64,000 nucleotides of DNA, from assembly GCF_026163695.1 (NCBI RefSeq), contig NZ_JAOTID010000013.1, positions 96,679 through 160,678 on the forward strand. Direction: 5' to 3'. This document shows, piece after piece, positions 1 to 11,343 of the stretch. This DNA is from Shumkonia mesophila. GTDB taxonomy: Bacteria; Pseudomonadota; Alphaproteobacteria; Rhodospirillales; Shumkoniaceae. Made by a program: the position numbers and the translations under genes. Numbering within the stretch: the first letter of the stretch is position 1; every line of letters starts with the position of its first letter. The notes below the pieces were generated by a model, which was given only the letters and a program-made list of their open reading frames with translations, did no database searches and was not told where the DNA came from.

Positions 1-375
1 GCCGTCCATGACCGGCACTTCGGGACCGTTGATCTCGATCTCGACGTTGTCGATCCCGCAGCCGGCCAGCGCCGCCATCAGATGCTCGATGGTCGAAACC
101 ACCACCCCCTCGCCGTTGCCGACGACGGTGCACAGCCGCGTATCCACGACATGATCCCAGCGGGCGGGGATGACGGCGCCCTTGCCCGCGATGTCGGTCC
201 GCCTGAAGACGACGCCGTGACCGGCCTCGGCCGGCTTCAGAACCATCGATACCTTGGCCCCGCTATGGAGCGCCACGCCCGAACAGCCGATGGGGCTCTT
301 CAGCGTCTTCTGGGTATCGATGCGCTCGTCGGTCAAGGTCTCGACCCGGCGGCGTCTGATCTCGGAAAATCCCAT
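1..375 (-). CDS. lpxC: UDP-3-O-acyl-N-acetylglucosamine deacetylase LpxC, 5' part
   Basis: This gene encodes the zinc enzyme that commits UDP-acyl-GlcNAc to lipid A synthesis in the cytoplasm. Only the first 125 codons are in the window; the 3' part, with the catalytic zinc site, lies beyond base 1. Visible LpxC motifs are TIEHLMAAL near residue 95 and PVMDG at the window edge. The N-terminus is about 20 residues longer than in E. coli LpxC. The ATG at 375 is preceded by GGGGAAAG at good spacing. The gene follows ftsZ in the same direction, as is usual in alphaproteobacteria, but a terminator lies between them, so lpxC probably has its own promoter in 376-445 or depends on read-through. Confidence 0.93.
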   Translation of the reverse strand, partial: MGFSEIRRRRVETLTDERIDTQKTLKSPIGCSGVALHSGAKVSMVLKPAEAGHGVVFRRTDIAGKGAVIPARWDHVVDTRLCTVVGNGEGVVVSTIEHLMAALAGCGIDNVEIEINGPEVPVMDG

Positions 376-444
376 CTTCGGTGTCTTTCCCCGGTGGTTC
401 CCGGCATCGGCTGCACGCCGAAAAACCCTTGGACCGAAAGCAGT

Positions 445-493
445 TAAAGAAAAAGTGCCACGAGGGTTGATATACCCACCAACCCCGTGGCAC
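445..493 (-). terminator. Rho-independent terminator after ftsZ
   Basis: On the minus strand the arms GTGCCACG and CGTGGCAC, extended inward by GGGTTG/CAACCC with one bulge, form a long hairpin. It is followed directly by TTTTTCTTT. It lies about 50 bp past the ftsZ stop and would end the dcw transcript before lpxC. Confidence 0.85.
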
Positions 494-543
494 TCAAATC
501 AATCATTGTTTCTAATTGTTTCCGTGCAACCGATTGTTTTTCC

Positions 544-2160
544 TCAGTTTGCTTGCCTCCTCAGGAAGGCCGGAATATCCAGCAGGTCGTCGCCGGACTG
601 GGAGTCCTGCAAACGGTCCGACGGGTCGAGGCCGCCGATCTCGGATTGCTCCTTCGTCGCCGGCATCGGAACCGGCGCCGGCTCGGCCCTCGGCTTGGCC
701 GCCCGGCCGGTTCCGGTCACCTTCTCGAACAGGCTGGGGCCGCGCGGTTTGGCGGCCTCGACGTGGGGCCGTTCGACCGCCCGGGCTCCGTTGGCCATCG
801 CCGCGCCGGCGAACGGATCGGCCCGGCGTGGCGGCATCGGCTGGTCGTTGCGACCGACCGGCCGCGCCGGAATGAAGGTCTCCCGCGCGTTGACCGACGG
901 CGCCGCCGCCGGGGCCGGCACCTGATCGGAGGGTGCCGCCACGAAGTGATCCAGCGCCCCCGGCTCGACCTCGGCGACCGCCTGTTCGGCGGCGACCTCC
1001 TCAGGCTTGACGGCGGCCGTTTCCTCGGTTTCGGCGACAACTTGCTGGGTCGCCGGCATCGACACGACGGAACCCAGCGGCGAGGCGTACGCCTCGGCCG
1101 GAACGGCCTTCTTGCGCTCGATCGCCCGCTCGGCCCGCGCCTTGGCAAGGACATCCAGCGTCACCGGCGCCGGCTGGGTCTGCGACTGGGTGCTCATGCC
1201 GGTGGCCACCACCGAGATGCGCATCTTGCCGTCGAGGCTGGCATCGAAGGTCGAGCCGAAGATGATGAAGGCGTCGCCGTCCACTTCGGCACGGATGCGG
1301 TTGGCCGCCTCGTCGACCTCGAAAAGGGTCATGTCGGTGCCGCCGGTGATGTTGATGAGGACGCCCTTGGCCCCCTTCATCGAGGTGTCGTCGAGCAGCG
1401 GGTTGGCGATGGCCGCCTCGGCCGCCTCCAGCGCGCGACGCTCGCCCTCGGCCTCGCCGGTGCCCATCATGGCCTTGCCCATCTCGCTCATCACCGAACG
1501 GATGTCGGCGAAGTCGAGGTTGATCAGGCCGGGCATCACCATCAGGTCGGTGACCCCGCGCACGCCGGAATAGAGCACGTCGTCGGCCATCTTGAAGGCG
1601 TCGGCGAACGTCGTCTTTTCGTTGGCCACCCTGAACAGGTTCTGGTTGGGGATGATGATCAGGGTATCGACGTACTGTTCCATATCGTTGATGCCGGCCT
1701 CGGCGATGCGCATGCGGTGCATGCCCTCGAAATGGAACGGCTTGGTGACGACGCCGATGGTCAGGATGCCCATCTCGCGGGCCGCCCGGGCGACCACCGG
1801 CGCGGCGCCGGTGCCGGTGCCCCCGCCCATGCCGGCGGTGATGAACACCATGTTGCTGCCTTCCAGGTGATGGACGATCTCGTCCATCGTCTCCTCGGCG
1901 GCGGCGCGGCCCACTTCGGGCCGGTTGCCGGCACCCAGGCCCTGGGTGACGGTTGCGCCAAGCTGGATGCGGGTGTCGGTGCGCGCCTGCGCCAACGCCT
2001 GGGCGTCGGTATTGGCGACCACGAAATTGACCCCCTCCAACTCGGCCTGGATCATGTTGTTGACGGCGTTGCAGCCAGCGCCGCCGACGCCGAAGACCGT
2101 GATACGCGGCCGCAGCTCGGGCACTTCGCTGGTGGTCGGCAGGCTCAGGTTGATGCTCAT
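544..2160 (-). CDS. ftsZ: Cell division protein FtsZ
   Basis: FtsZ is the tubulin-like GTPase that polymerises into the Z ring and recruits the divisome. The 538-residue product has a nucleotide-binding glycine motif at residues 24-29, the tubulin signature GGGTGTG at 112-118, and the T7-loop NLDFAD near 212. It is much longer than E. coli FtsZ (383 aa). A roughly 200-residue Ala/Pro/Glu-rich linker follows the GTPase core, as in other alphaproteobacteria. The last residues, [13 protein letters not shown], match the conserved C-terminal peptide that binds FtsA. The ATG at 2160 has a strong GGAGGG site. It is the last gene of the dcw operon, 114 bp after ftsA. Confidence 0.98.
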   Translation of the reverse strand: MSINLSLPTTSEVPELRPRITVFGVGGAGCNAVNNMIQAELEGVNFVVANTDAQALAQARTDTRIQLGATVTQGLGAGNRPEVGRAAAEETMDEIVHHLEGSNMVFITAGMGGGTGTGAAPVVARAAREMGILTIGVVTKPFHFEGMHRMRIAEAGINDMEQYVDTLIIIPNQNLFRVANEKTTFADAFKMADDVLYSGVRGVTDLMVMPGLINLDFADIRSVMSEMGKAMMGTGEAEGERRALEAAEAAIANPLLDDTSMKGAKGVLINITGGTDMTLFEVDEAANRIRAEVDGDAFIIFGSTFDASLDGKMRISVVATGMSTQSQTQPAPVTLDVLAKARAERAIERKKAVPAEAYASPLGSVVSMPATQQVVAETEETAAVKPEEVAAEQAVAEVEPGALDHFVAAPSDQVPAPAAAPSVNARETFIPARPVGRNDQPMPPRRADPFAGAAMANGARAVERPHVEAAKPRGPSLFEKVTGTGRAAKPRAEPAPVPMPATKEQSEIGGLDPSDRLQDSQSGDDLLDIPAFLRRQAN

Positions 2161-2274
2161 AATTCCCTCCGAAAAACTGACGAAGCCAAGATATTCCCTG
2201 TGTGTTGCCGTCCGCGGGCGGCGATGCCGGGGGTCCGCCCCCTCGGCGGGCCGGTCAGGTCGAACGTTCTCCCT

Positions 2275-3540
2275 CTAGAAATTCTCACGGAGCCATTGCC
2301 CGAAGCGGCCGAACCGCCCGTTGGGCACCTCTGTTGGGCGGTAGGGCGAACTGACCGCCGCCGCCGGGGTTCGAATCGCGTACTTCAGCAGTCCCGCGCA
2401 GGTCGAAAAGGCCGGACCGCCGGTCGCCTCGGCCATGCCGCGGATGAACTGCGGCCGGCCGAGCCGGACCTGCTTGTCGAGGATCATTCCGGCCACCTCG
2501 CGCACGCCCGACAACTGGCTGGCGCCGCCGGTCAGCACGACGCGCCGCCCGGCCACCTTGTCGAAGCCGGCTTCCTCCAGGCGGGCCCGCACCATCTCGA
2601 AGGTCTCCTCGATGCGCGGCCGGATGATGCTGACCAGCATCGAGCGCGGCACCGGATTGGCCTCGGAGTCCGACTCCTCGCCGATGACCGGCACCTTCAG
2701 CACCTCGCGGTCGTCGGACGGCGTCGGCATGGCGCTGCCGTAGAGCGTCTTCATGCGCTCGGCATGGGCGACCGGGGTGGAGAGGCCGCGGGCGATGTCG
2801 TTGGTGACGTGCATGCCGCCGACCGGGATGCCGTCGGTATGGATCAGCTCGCCGTCGAAATAGACGGCGATGGTGGTGGTGCCGCCGCCCATGTCGATGA
2901 GGGTGACGCCCAGCTGCTTCTCGTCGTCGACCAGGCAGGCCAGCGACGAGGCCAGCGGCGAGACCACCCTGGCGTCGATTTCGAGATGACAGTGGGCGAT
3001 GCAGGTGGCCAGGTTGCGCAACGCGCCGCCGCTGGCGCTGATCACGTGGACATTGGCGCCCAGCCTTTCCCCGAACATGCCGCGCGGGTCGGCCACCCCG
3101 CGCTGGCCGTCGATGCTGTAGCCGACCGGCAGGGTGTGGATCATCTCGTGATCGGCCGGGCGGCCGTGGTTGAGCACGTGGGGGTCGAGCACCTGGCGCA
3201 GATCGGCGTCGCCGATCTGGTGGCCGGCGATGGAAATCTCGTAGGCGATCAGCCGCGAAACGGGCTCGCCGCCCGACAGGTTGACAATGACCTCGCGGAT
3301 GTTCTCGCCGGCCATCTGCTCGGCCGCCTCGACGGTGGCGCGGATGGAATCGGCGGCGGCCTCCATGTCGACGATGGTGCCCGAGCGGATGCCGCGCGAC
3401 AGCTGGTGGCCCATGCCGACGATCTGCAGCCCGGTGTCGCCCCCGGTCCTGGCGATGAAGCAGACCACCTTGGTGCTGCCGATATCGAGCGCGGCAACCA
3501 GGCCGTTGCGCACTTTCGGGGTCGTGCCGTTCGTCTTCAT
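2275..3540 (-). CDS. ftsA: Cell division protein FtsA
   Basis: FtsA is an actin-like ATPase that tethers FtsZ filaments to the inner membrane. The 421-residue protein begins with a typical ALDIGSTKVVCFIA phosphate-1 motif and has IDMGGGTTT (phosphate 2) and LTGGASQLSG (adenosine motif) in order. It ends in a short amphipathic segment with FGQWLRENF, which fits the membrane-targeting helix. The reading frame stays open for about 300 codons upstream through ftsQ, but homology starts at MKTNG, so the ATG at 3540 is chosen. Only a weak purine-rich site precedes it. The gene is 44 bp downstream of ftsQ in the dcw operon. Confidence 0.97.
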   Translation of the reverse strand: MKTNGTTPKVRNGLVAALDIGSTKVVCFIARTGGDTGLQIVGMGHQLSRGIRSGTIVDMEAAADSIRATVEAAEQMAGENIREVIVNLSGGEPVSRLIAYEISIAGHQIGDADLRQVLDPHVLNHGRPADHEMIHTLPVGYSIDGQRGVADPRGMFGERLGANVHVISASGGALRNLATCIAHCHLEIDARVVSPLASSLACLVDDEKQLGVTLIDMGGGTTTIAVYFDGELIHTDGIPVGGMHVTNDIARGLSTPVAHAERMKTLYGSAMPTPSDDREVLKVPVIGEESDSEANPVPRSMLVSIIRPRIEETFEMVRARLEEAGFDKVAGRRVVLTGGASQLSGVREVAGMILDKQVRLGRPQFIRGMAEATGGPAFSTCAGLLKYAIRTPAAAVSSPYRPTEVPNGRFGRFGQWLRENF

Positions 3541-3584
3541 CCGTCTACCGCTCTTCGATCCGTCGCCATGGGCTTGCGGGCGTC

Positions 3585-4436
3585 TCACGTTTCGGTGCCG
3601 GGCTCGAGCCCCTCGGACTGGCGCGCCTTCTGCACGATCAGGCGGTCGGGAAGCCTGAGATCGAGCACGCCGACGTCCTTGGCCAGCACGTGATGGGTTC
3701 GTTCGTAATCGGCCAGCCGGTTCCAGGCCGATCCCGTGTTCTCCTCGGGCAGGCGCACGTCGATGCCGTTGTCGAGGCGAACGTTCCAGCGCCGGCCGCC
3801 GACCCGCACCGCCGCCTTCACCCGCGCCATCAGGTCGGGCTGGTTCCACAGCGTCTCCAGCAGGCGGGCGGTGTGCACCGGGGCGTCCTCGCCGACCACC
3901 AGCAGCAGGTGGGCGAAGCGCTCCAGCTTGCCGTCGGGGATCACCTGGCCGTCGCGGTCGATGAGCGCGAACCGGCCCTGGTGCTGCCACACCGCCAGCG
4001 GCCGCCGCTCGACGACGCGCAGAAACACGGTGTCGGGCAGCCGGCGCTGCACGGACGCCGATTTGACCCACGGCAGGGCCTCGACCCGTTGCTTGGCGGC
4101 ATCGGGATCGAAGGCCAGGATGGGGGCGCCGCGGGCCAGGCGCACCGCCTTCAGCAACTCGTCGCGCGGCGTTTCCTGGCGGCCGAGGACCAACACGTTT
4201 TCGACCCGGAAGCCCATCTCGGCGGTCGTCGCGATGACCGCCCAGCGGGCCTTGGCGGCGACGTTCGCAGCCCAGCCCGACTGCCACATCCACCAGCCGC
4301 CGGCCGTCGCGCCGGCGATCGCCGCGACGGCGGCCAGCGCGACCACATGGCCGCTTTTCCAAAGAGGCTTCACCCGTGGGCGGGGCTGGCCCCTTTTCTT
4401 CGACGTCGAGGATGTCCACGGTCTCATCGATCGCAC
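3585..4436 (-). CDS. ftsQ: Cell division protein FtsQ
   Basis: FtsQ is a bitopic inner-membrane divisome protein that links early and late division proteins with FtsL and FtsB. The 283-residue product has a basic, proline-containing cytoplasmic tail, one membrane segment at about residues 29-52, and then a POTRA-type domain (FRVENVLVLGRQETP) and a beta domain containing LPDTVFLRVVERRPLAVW. The start at 4436 overlaps the end of ddl by 13 bp. A second Met three codons later is equally possible. Position between ddl and ftsA is canonical. Confidence 0.94.
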   Translation of the reverse strand: MRSMRPWTSSTSKKRGQPRPRVKPLWKSGHVVALAAVAAIAGATAGGWWMWQSGWAANVAAKARWAVIATTAEMGFRVENVLVLGRQETPRDELLKAVRLARGAPILAFDPDAAKQRVEALPWVKSASVQRRLPDTVFLRVVERRPLAVWQHQGRFALIDRDGQVIPDGKLERFAHLLLVVGEDAPVHTARLLETLWNQPDLMARVKAAVRVGGRRWNVRLDNGIDVRLPEENTGSAWNRLADYERTHHVLAKDVGVLDLRLPDRLIVQKARQSEGLEPGTET

Positions 4437-5326
4437 TCCGCACTCTCAACCATCCAGGTGCACAGTTCGGCAAACGAGATGCCGGTATGCGCCGCCTGTT
4501 CGGGCACCAGGGACGTCGGCGTCATCCCGGGTTGCGTGTTCACTTCCAGCAGGAAAAGGGTGTCGCCGTCGTAGCGGAAGTCGGCCCGGGCCACGCCCCG
4601 GCAGCCGAGCACCGCGCAGGCGCGGGCGGACAGCCGCAACGCCTCGTCGTAGACCTCGGCATCGAGCGGCGCCGGCAGCAGGTGCCGCGAGCCGCCGGCG
4701 GCATACTTGGCGTCGTAGTCGTAGAAGCCGTGTTCGGTGGTGATCTCGGTCACCGCCAGCGCCCTGTCGCCCATGACCGCGACCGTCAGTTCGCGGCCGG
4801 GGATGAAGCGCTCGACCATCGCTTCCGCGCCGAACGGCCAGCGCTCGATCACCGTGTTGATGTCGCCCTGCTCGCGGATGATGAAGACGCCGACGCTCGA
4901 GCCCTCGTTCGGCGGCTTGACGACATAGGGGCGCTCCAGCGGGTCGCCTTCCTTGAGCTCCTCCAGGGTGACGACGGCATCCTCGGCGACCGGAATGTCG
5001 GCCGCCCAGAACAACCGCTTGGCCGCCGGCTTGTCCATGGCGAGCGCCGAAGCGAGCAGGCCGGAATGGGTGTAGGGAATGTCGAGGATATTGAGCAGCC
5101 CCTGGATGCATCCGTCCTCGCCGAAGCGGCCGTGCAACGCGTTGAAGACGACGTCGGGCCGCGGGAACAGGCGGGTCAGCAGCGCCCCCACGTCGCGCTG
5201 CACGTCGATGGCGGTCACCCGATAGCCGGCTTCGCGAAGGGCGGTGGCGCAGGCCGCGCCGCTGACCAGCGACACCTCGCGCTCGGCCGACCATCCCCCC
5301 ATCAGAACGGCGACGTGCTTGGTCAT
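4424..5326 (-). CDS. ddl: D-alanine--D-alanine ligase
   Basis: Ddl is a cytoplasmic ATP-grasp enzyme that joins two D-alanines for the MurF substrate. The 300-residue protein starts [20 protein letters not shown], the usual Ddl N-terminus with the serine that contacts D-Ala. It contains NALHGRFGEDG, the ATP-grasp lysine region VVKPPNEGSSVG, and the metal-binding end LLEVNTQPGMT. The ATG at 5326 forms an ATGA overlap with the murB stop, which suggests translational coupling. The length matches DdlB-type enzymes (about 306 aa). Confidence 0.97.
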   Translation of the reverse strand: MTKHVAVLMGGWSAEREVSLVSGAACATALREAGYRVTAIDVQRDVGALLTRLFPRPDVVFNALHGRFGEDGCIQGLLNILDIPYTHSGLLASALAMDKPAAKRLFWAADIPVAEDAVVTLEELKEGDPLERPYVVKPPNEGSSVGVFIIREQGDINTVIERWPFGAEAMVERFIPGRELTVAVMGDRALAVTEITTEHGFYDYDAKYAAGGSRHLLPAPLDAEVYDEALRLSARACAVLGCRGVARADFRYDGDTLFLLEVNTQPGMTPTSLVPEQAAHTGISFAELCTWMVESAECDR

Positions 5327-6257
5327 GCCGAATCCCTCCGTTTGCCGGGATCGGCGGTGCCGATGCGGCGGATTTCCCATTCCAGATCGACGCCGGCGGT
5401 CTCGCGGACGCGACGGCGGACCTCTTCGCCCAGGTCCTCGAGGTCGGCGGCGGTCGCCTCGCCGGTATTGATCAGGAAGTTGCAGTGCTTTTCCGACACC
5501 ATGGCGCCGCCCCGGCGCAGGCCGCGGCAGCCGGCCTGTTCGATCAGCTGCCACGCCTTGGCGCCGGGCGGATTCTTGAACGTGCTGCCGCCGGTGGCGA
5601 TGCGCAGCGGCTGGGTGGTTTCCCGTTCCTTCTGGATGTGCGCCATGCGCCGGGCGATGTCGTCGCGTCGGCCGGGCACCCCCCGCAGGGTCGCCGCCAC
5701 CACGATCCAGTCCTCGGGGATCGAGGTGCGGCGGTAGGAAAAGCCGATGTCGGCGGCGGCGAGCTCGTGCGCCTTGCCGGCGCCATCAATGGCGCGGGCC
5801 CTGACGACCACATCCTTCATCTCGACGCCGTAGGCGCCGGCGTTCATGCGCACCGAGCCGCCGACGGTGCCGGGAATGCCGCTCAGGAATTCCAATCCCT
5901 CGGTCTCGGCCTCAAGGGCGGCCCTGGCCACCTGGATGGCCATGGCGCCCGAGCCGGCCTCGATCTCGGTCCCCTTGGCCTTGATGTCGGCGAAACCGCG
6001 GCCGAGGCGCACCACCACCCCCGCCACCCCGCCGTCGCGCACCAGCAGGTTGGAGCCAACGCCGATGACCGTGACCGGCAGGTCGAGGGGCCGCCTGGCC
6101 AGGAAGCTGGCGAGGTCGTCGGCATCGGCCGGCTTGAACAGCACCTCGGCCGGACCGCCCACCTTGAACCAGGTGACGCGGGCGAGATCGAAGTCGGGCA
6201 GGTATTCGCCGCGGACCTTGGGCAGGTGCTCGATCAGCCGAGAATGTCCATGAACGG

Positions 6258-6261
<4 letters not shown>
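5323..6261 (-). CDS. murB: UDP-N-acetylenolpyruvoylglucosamine reductase
   Basis: MurB is an FAD enzyme that reduces enolpyruvyl-UDP-GlcNAc to UDP-MurNAc with NADPH. The 312-residue protein shows the FAD-binding segments [10 protein letters not shown] (about residue 30) and [14 protein letters not shown] (65-80), then [26 protein letters not shown] carries the serine general acid. It looks like the shorter type II MurB. It overlaps murC and ddl by 4 bp (ATGA) on both sides, so the three are probably translated as a coupled unit. Confidence 0.96.
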
Positions 6262-7690
<1,429 letters not shown>

Positions 7691-7691
<1 letters not shown>

Positions 7692-8827
7692 CAATTGGGC
7701 CTCCCGGGCTGGGCGTCGCCGCCGCGATCCATCAGGTCCATCACCATGTCGGCCAGCCGGACCGCGGCATCGGGCCGCCCGACGGCGCGCGCCGCGGCGG
7801 CCGCCCGATCCAGCGTCGCCGGCACGGCCAGCAGGGATTCCAGGCGGGCCGCCAGGGCCGGCGCCGTGAAACCGTCCTGCGGCATCAGCCAGCCGCCGCC
7901 GGCCTCGGCAACGGCGTGGGCGTTGAACGACTGGTGGTCGTCGATGGCATGCGGATAGGGCACCAGGATGGCCGGCCGGCCGACCGCCAGCATTTCCGCC
8001 ACCGTCGAGGCGCCGGAACGGGCGATCAGCAGATGGGCCGCCGCCAGGCGTTCCGGGATGTCGTCGAAGAAACTCTTGAGCTCGGCTTCGATGCCGCCCG
8101 CCCGGTAGGCGGACGTCGCCGCCTCCAGGTCCTCCGGCCGGCATTGCTGAACGATGGCCAGCCGGCAGCGCAACGCATCCGGCAGCAGGCCGATGGCCGC
8201 CGGCACGACCTGGGAAAAGACCCGTGCGCCCTGGCTGCCGCCGACCACCATCAGGCGGATCGTTCCGTCGAGGGCCGGGGGAGCGTACGGCCGCTCGCGC
8301 ATGGCAAGCACGGCGGCGCGCACCGGCATACCGGTGTGGACCACCCGGTCGGCGCCGCGCTCGGGGATGGCCTGGCAATCGGCGAACGACGTGGCGATGC
8401 GCGAAACGCGGCCTGCCAGCAGCCGGTTGGCCCGCCCGAGAACGGCGTTCTGTTCGTGGACGGCGGTGCGCCGGCCGCCCAGGGCCGCCGCCGCCATGGT
8501 CGGCACCGAGGCGTAGCCGCCAAAGCCGATCACCGCCGCCGGCTGGAGGCGTGCGAGCAGGCGACGGGCCTGCCAGGTACCGATGACCAGTTCGACGCCG
8601 CCGCGCAGGCGGGCGGCCACGCCCTTGCCGGCCAGGCCGCCGGCCCGGATGCGGTAGGTTTCGGTACCGGCCAGGAAGGTGCCCCGCGCGGAGCCTCGCT
8701 GATCGGTGATCAGGGCGACGCGGCAGCCGCGGCCCAGCAGTTCGCGGCCCAGCGCCTCGGCCGGGAAGACGTGGCCGGCGGTACCGCCGGCCGCCAGGAC
8801 GACAAGGGGGGTGGCGGGCGCGCTCAT
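7691..8827 (-). CDS. murG: UDP-GlcNAc:lipid I transferase MurG
   Basis: MurG is a peripheral inner-membrane GT-B enzyme that adds GlcNAc to lipid I to make lipid II. The 378-residue protein carries the diagnostic [10 protein letters not shown] loop near residues 14-23, VIGFGGYAS and [12 protein letters not shown] in the acceptor half, and [12 protein letters not shown] plus the nucleotide-sugar region [11 protein letters not shown] in the donor half. Overlaps of 4 bp with ftsW and 1 bp with murC place it inside the operon. E. coli MurG is slightly shorter (355 aa). Confidence 0.97.
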
Positions 8828-9945
8828 TCGCCGAAATCCTGGTGCGGACGGGCGCGGGTCAAGGCCAGCACCATGCCCATGGTCAGCGCCAGTGCGATCA
8901 TCGACGAGCCGCCGTAGGAAATGAACGGCAGCGTCATGCCCTTGGGCGGCATCAGGCGGACGGCCGAGGCCATGTTGATGATGGCCTGCAGCCCGAACAG
9001 CACCAGCAGGCCCGACACCGCCAGCACGACGAACAGGTTTTCCTCCTTGAGGATGCGCGCGAAGCCGCGCAGCACGACGAACGTGAACAGCGCGACGATC
9101 AGCAGGCAGACGATGAGGCCGAATTCCTCGCCGGCCACCGCGAAGATGAAGTCGGTGTGGGCGTCGGGCAGCACCGCCTTGATCTGGCCCTCGCCGGGGC
9201 CGCGGCCGAACAGGCCGCCGTTGCGGAAGGCCTCCAGCCCGCGCGCCACCTGATAGCTGTCGCCGATGGCGGGGTCGAGGAAGCGGTCGACCCGGCTCTG
9301 CACGTGCGAGAAGGTGAAGTAGGCGCCGACCCCGGCCCCCAGGAAGATGGCGCCGATGGCCCCCACCCAGGTCAGCGGCAGGCCGGCGATGAACAGCTGC
9401 ACCCCCCAGATGGCGGCCACCAGGATGGTCATGCCGACGTCGGGCTGCAACAGCAGCAGTCCGGCCACCACCGCCAGCAGGATGGTGGCGACGCCGTAAC
9501 CGGGGAAGCCGTCGTCCATGCGCCGCTCGGCCAGCATCCAGGCGGCCATGACGGCGAAGCTGGGCTTGACGAACTCGGACGGCTGGATCGTCAAGGAACC
9601 GATCTGCAGCCAGCGGACGGCGCCCTTGGTCTCGACGCCGAAGAACAGCACCCCCACCATCATCACCAGCGACGCCACCAGGATGAGGGCAGCCAGCCGG
9701 CGCACGCCCTTAACCGACAGCAGCGAGGTCGAAATCATGATGGCCAGCGCCAGCGGCAGGAAGACGAACTGGCGGCGGGCGAAGTGGAAGGTTTCCAACC
9801 CGATACGCTCGGCGACCGGCGGCGAGGCGGCCAGCGTCAGCACGGCGCCCACGCCGACGATGGCGAACAGCGCGGCCAGGGTCCAGCGGTCCACCGTCCA
9901 CCACCACCGTCCGACCAGGCTGGTATCGGTGCGTCCGATGCTCAT
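8824..9945 (-). CDS. ftsW: Peptidoglycan glycosyltransferase FtsW
   Basis: FtsW is the SEDS-family septal glycan polymerase that works with FtsI. The 373-residue protein has about ten predicted membrane segments and the SEDS features [40 protein letters not shown] and the C-terminal [11 protein letters not shown] block. The N-terminus is a short cytoplasmic stretch typical of alphaproteobacterial FtsW. It overlaps murD and murG by 4 bp each. RodA is the main alternative in this family, but the dcw position makes FtsW nearly certain. Confidence 0.97.
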   Translation of the reverse strand: MSIGRTDTSLVGRWWWTVDRWTLAALFAIVGVGAVLTLAASPPVAERIGLETFHFARRQFVFLPLALAIMISTSLLSVKGVRRLAALILVASLVMMVGVLFFGVETKGAVRWLQIGSLTIQPSEFVKPSFAVMAAWMLAERRMDDGFPGYGVATILLAVVAGLLLLQPDVGMTILVAAIWGVQLFIAGLPLTWVGAIGAIFLGAGVGAYFTFSHVQSRVDRFLDPAIGDSYQVARGLEAFRNGGLFGRGPGEGQIKAVLPDAHTDFIFAVAGEEFGLIVCLLIVALFTFVVLRGFARILKEENLFVVLAVSGLLVLFGLQAIINMASAVRLMPPKGMTLPFISYGGSSMIALALTMGMVLALTRARPHQDFGE

Positions 9946-11336
9946 GACGCCGCCCTCCGGCCGTTGGCCAGGTCGGCGACCAGATCGCGGAAGACGTCGC
10001 CGCGGTGCTCGAAGCTGGTGAACTGGTCGAAGGACGCGCAGGCCGGCGACAGCAGGACGACGGCGCCCGGGATCGCTTCGGCGACGGCCAGCTTATGGGC
10101 TTCCCGCACCGCCGCCTCGAGCGTGCCGCAGCGGCTGACCGGAACCTGGCCGGCCAGCGTCTCGGCGAAGGCCGCCTCGGCGGCGCCGATCAGGAGGGCG
10201 CGGCGGATGCGCGGATAGTAGGGCTCGATGCCGGCGAGGCCCCCTTCCTTGGGCAGGCCGCCGGCGATCCAGTAGATGGCGTCGTAGCAGGCCAGCGCGC
10301 GTGCCGCGGCGTCGGCGTTGGTCGCCTTGCTGTCGTTGATGAAGGCGATGCCGCCGACGCTGGCGATGCGCTCCTGGCGGTGGGCGAGGCCGGGATAGGT
10401 GACGAGCGCCCTGGCGATCGCCTCACGCTCGATGCCGACGGCGCGCGCCGCGGCATAGGCGGCGGCGGCGTTCTGCCAGTTGTGCTCGCCGGGAAGCGTC
10501 GGCGCCTCGGCGAGGTCGACGACCGCGCGCATGGCGCCTTCCATGTCGTCGACCAGCCGGCCGCCGGCGGCGAACACGCCCTTCGACACCCGCCGCAGGC
10601 ACGAGATCGGCACCACGCGGCGCCCGCCTTCGGTCTTGAACTCCTCGAAAATGGCCCGCGAGCGGTCGTCGTCGACACCGACGATCGCCATCATGTGCGG
10701 CTTCTGGTGGCGGAAGATGCGGCGCTTGGCGGCAACGTAGCCGTCCATGCCGCCATGCCGGCCGAGGTGGTCGGGCGACAGGTTGATGAAGACGGCGACG
10801 TCGAAGGCGGCCTCGTCGATAAGGTCGAGCTGGTAGGACGACAGCTCGAGCACGTAGATGCCACCCGCTTCCAGCGGCTTGAGCCCGAGGGCCGGGGCGC
10901 CCAGGTTGCCGCCGACCTCGACGGTGCGGCCGGCCTCCTTGAGGATGTGGCCGATCAGCGCGGTGGTGGTCGACTTGCCGTTGGTGCCGGTAATGCCGAC
11001 GTAGGTGGCCCTGGGCTGGGCCTTGGCCAGCAACTCGATGTCGCCGACGATGGGGCAGCCGGCATGACGCGCCATCGCCACCACCGGATGCGGCGCCGGA
11101 TGGGTCAACGGCACCCCGGGGCTGAGCAGCAGGGCGGCGGCGGAGCGCCAGTCGCAGGTGCCCGGCTCTTGCAGCGTCACGCCCTTCGCAGTGGCGGCGG
11201 CGCGGCTTTTCACGTTGTCGTCCCAGGCCCACACGGTGGCGCCGCCGGCGGCAAGCGACAGCGCCGAAGCGATGCCGGAGCGGCCGAGGCCGAACACGGC
11301 GACCGGACGGTCGGCGAAGTGGGAAACGGTGATCAT
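9942..11336 (-). CDS. murD: UDP-N-acetylmuramoylalanine--D-glutamate ligase
   Basis: MurD adds D-Glu to UDP-MurNAc-L-Ala using ATP. The 464-residue protein has an N-terminal FGLGRSGIASA motif at 15-25 and the P-loop TGTNGKST at 116-123. LELSSYQLD, NLSPDHLGRHG and FINDSKATNADAA follow in the expected order. It starts 7 bp downstream of mraY and overlaps ftsW by 4 bp. Length is slightly above the E. coli enzyme (438 aa). Confidence 0.97.
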   Translation of the reverse strand: MITVSHFADRPVAVFGLGRSGIASALSLAAGGATVWAWDDNVKSRAAATAKGVTLQEPGTCDWRSAAALLLSPGVPLTHPAPHPVVAMARHAGCPIVGDIELLAKAQPRATYVGITGTNGKSTTTALIGHILKEAGRTVEVGGNLGAPALGLKPLEAGGIYVLELSSYQLDLIDEAAFDVAVFINLSPDHLGRHGGMDGYVAAKRRIFRHQKPHMMAIVGVDDDRSRAIFEEFKTEGGRRVVPISCLRRVSKGVFAAGGRLVDDMEGAMRAVVDLAEAPTLPGEHNWQNAAAAYAAARAVGIEREAIARALVTYPGLAHRQERIASVGGIAFINDSKATNADAAARALACYDAIYWIAGGLPKEGGLAGIEPYYPRIRRALLIGAAEAAFAETLAGQVPVSRCGTLEAAVREAHKLAVAEAIPGAVVLLSPACASFDQFTSFEHRGDVFRDLVADLANGRRAAS

Positions 11337-11343
11337 GCCCCCC

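Noticed and set aside
487..3693. A 1068-codon plus-strand open frame opposite ftsZ and ftsA
   Set aside because: It is antisense to two certain genes, has low-complexity Arg/Gly/His-rich product, and reflects the GC-rich codon bias of the minus-strand genes.
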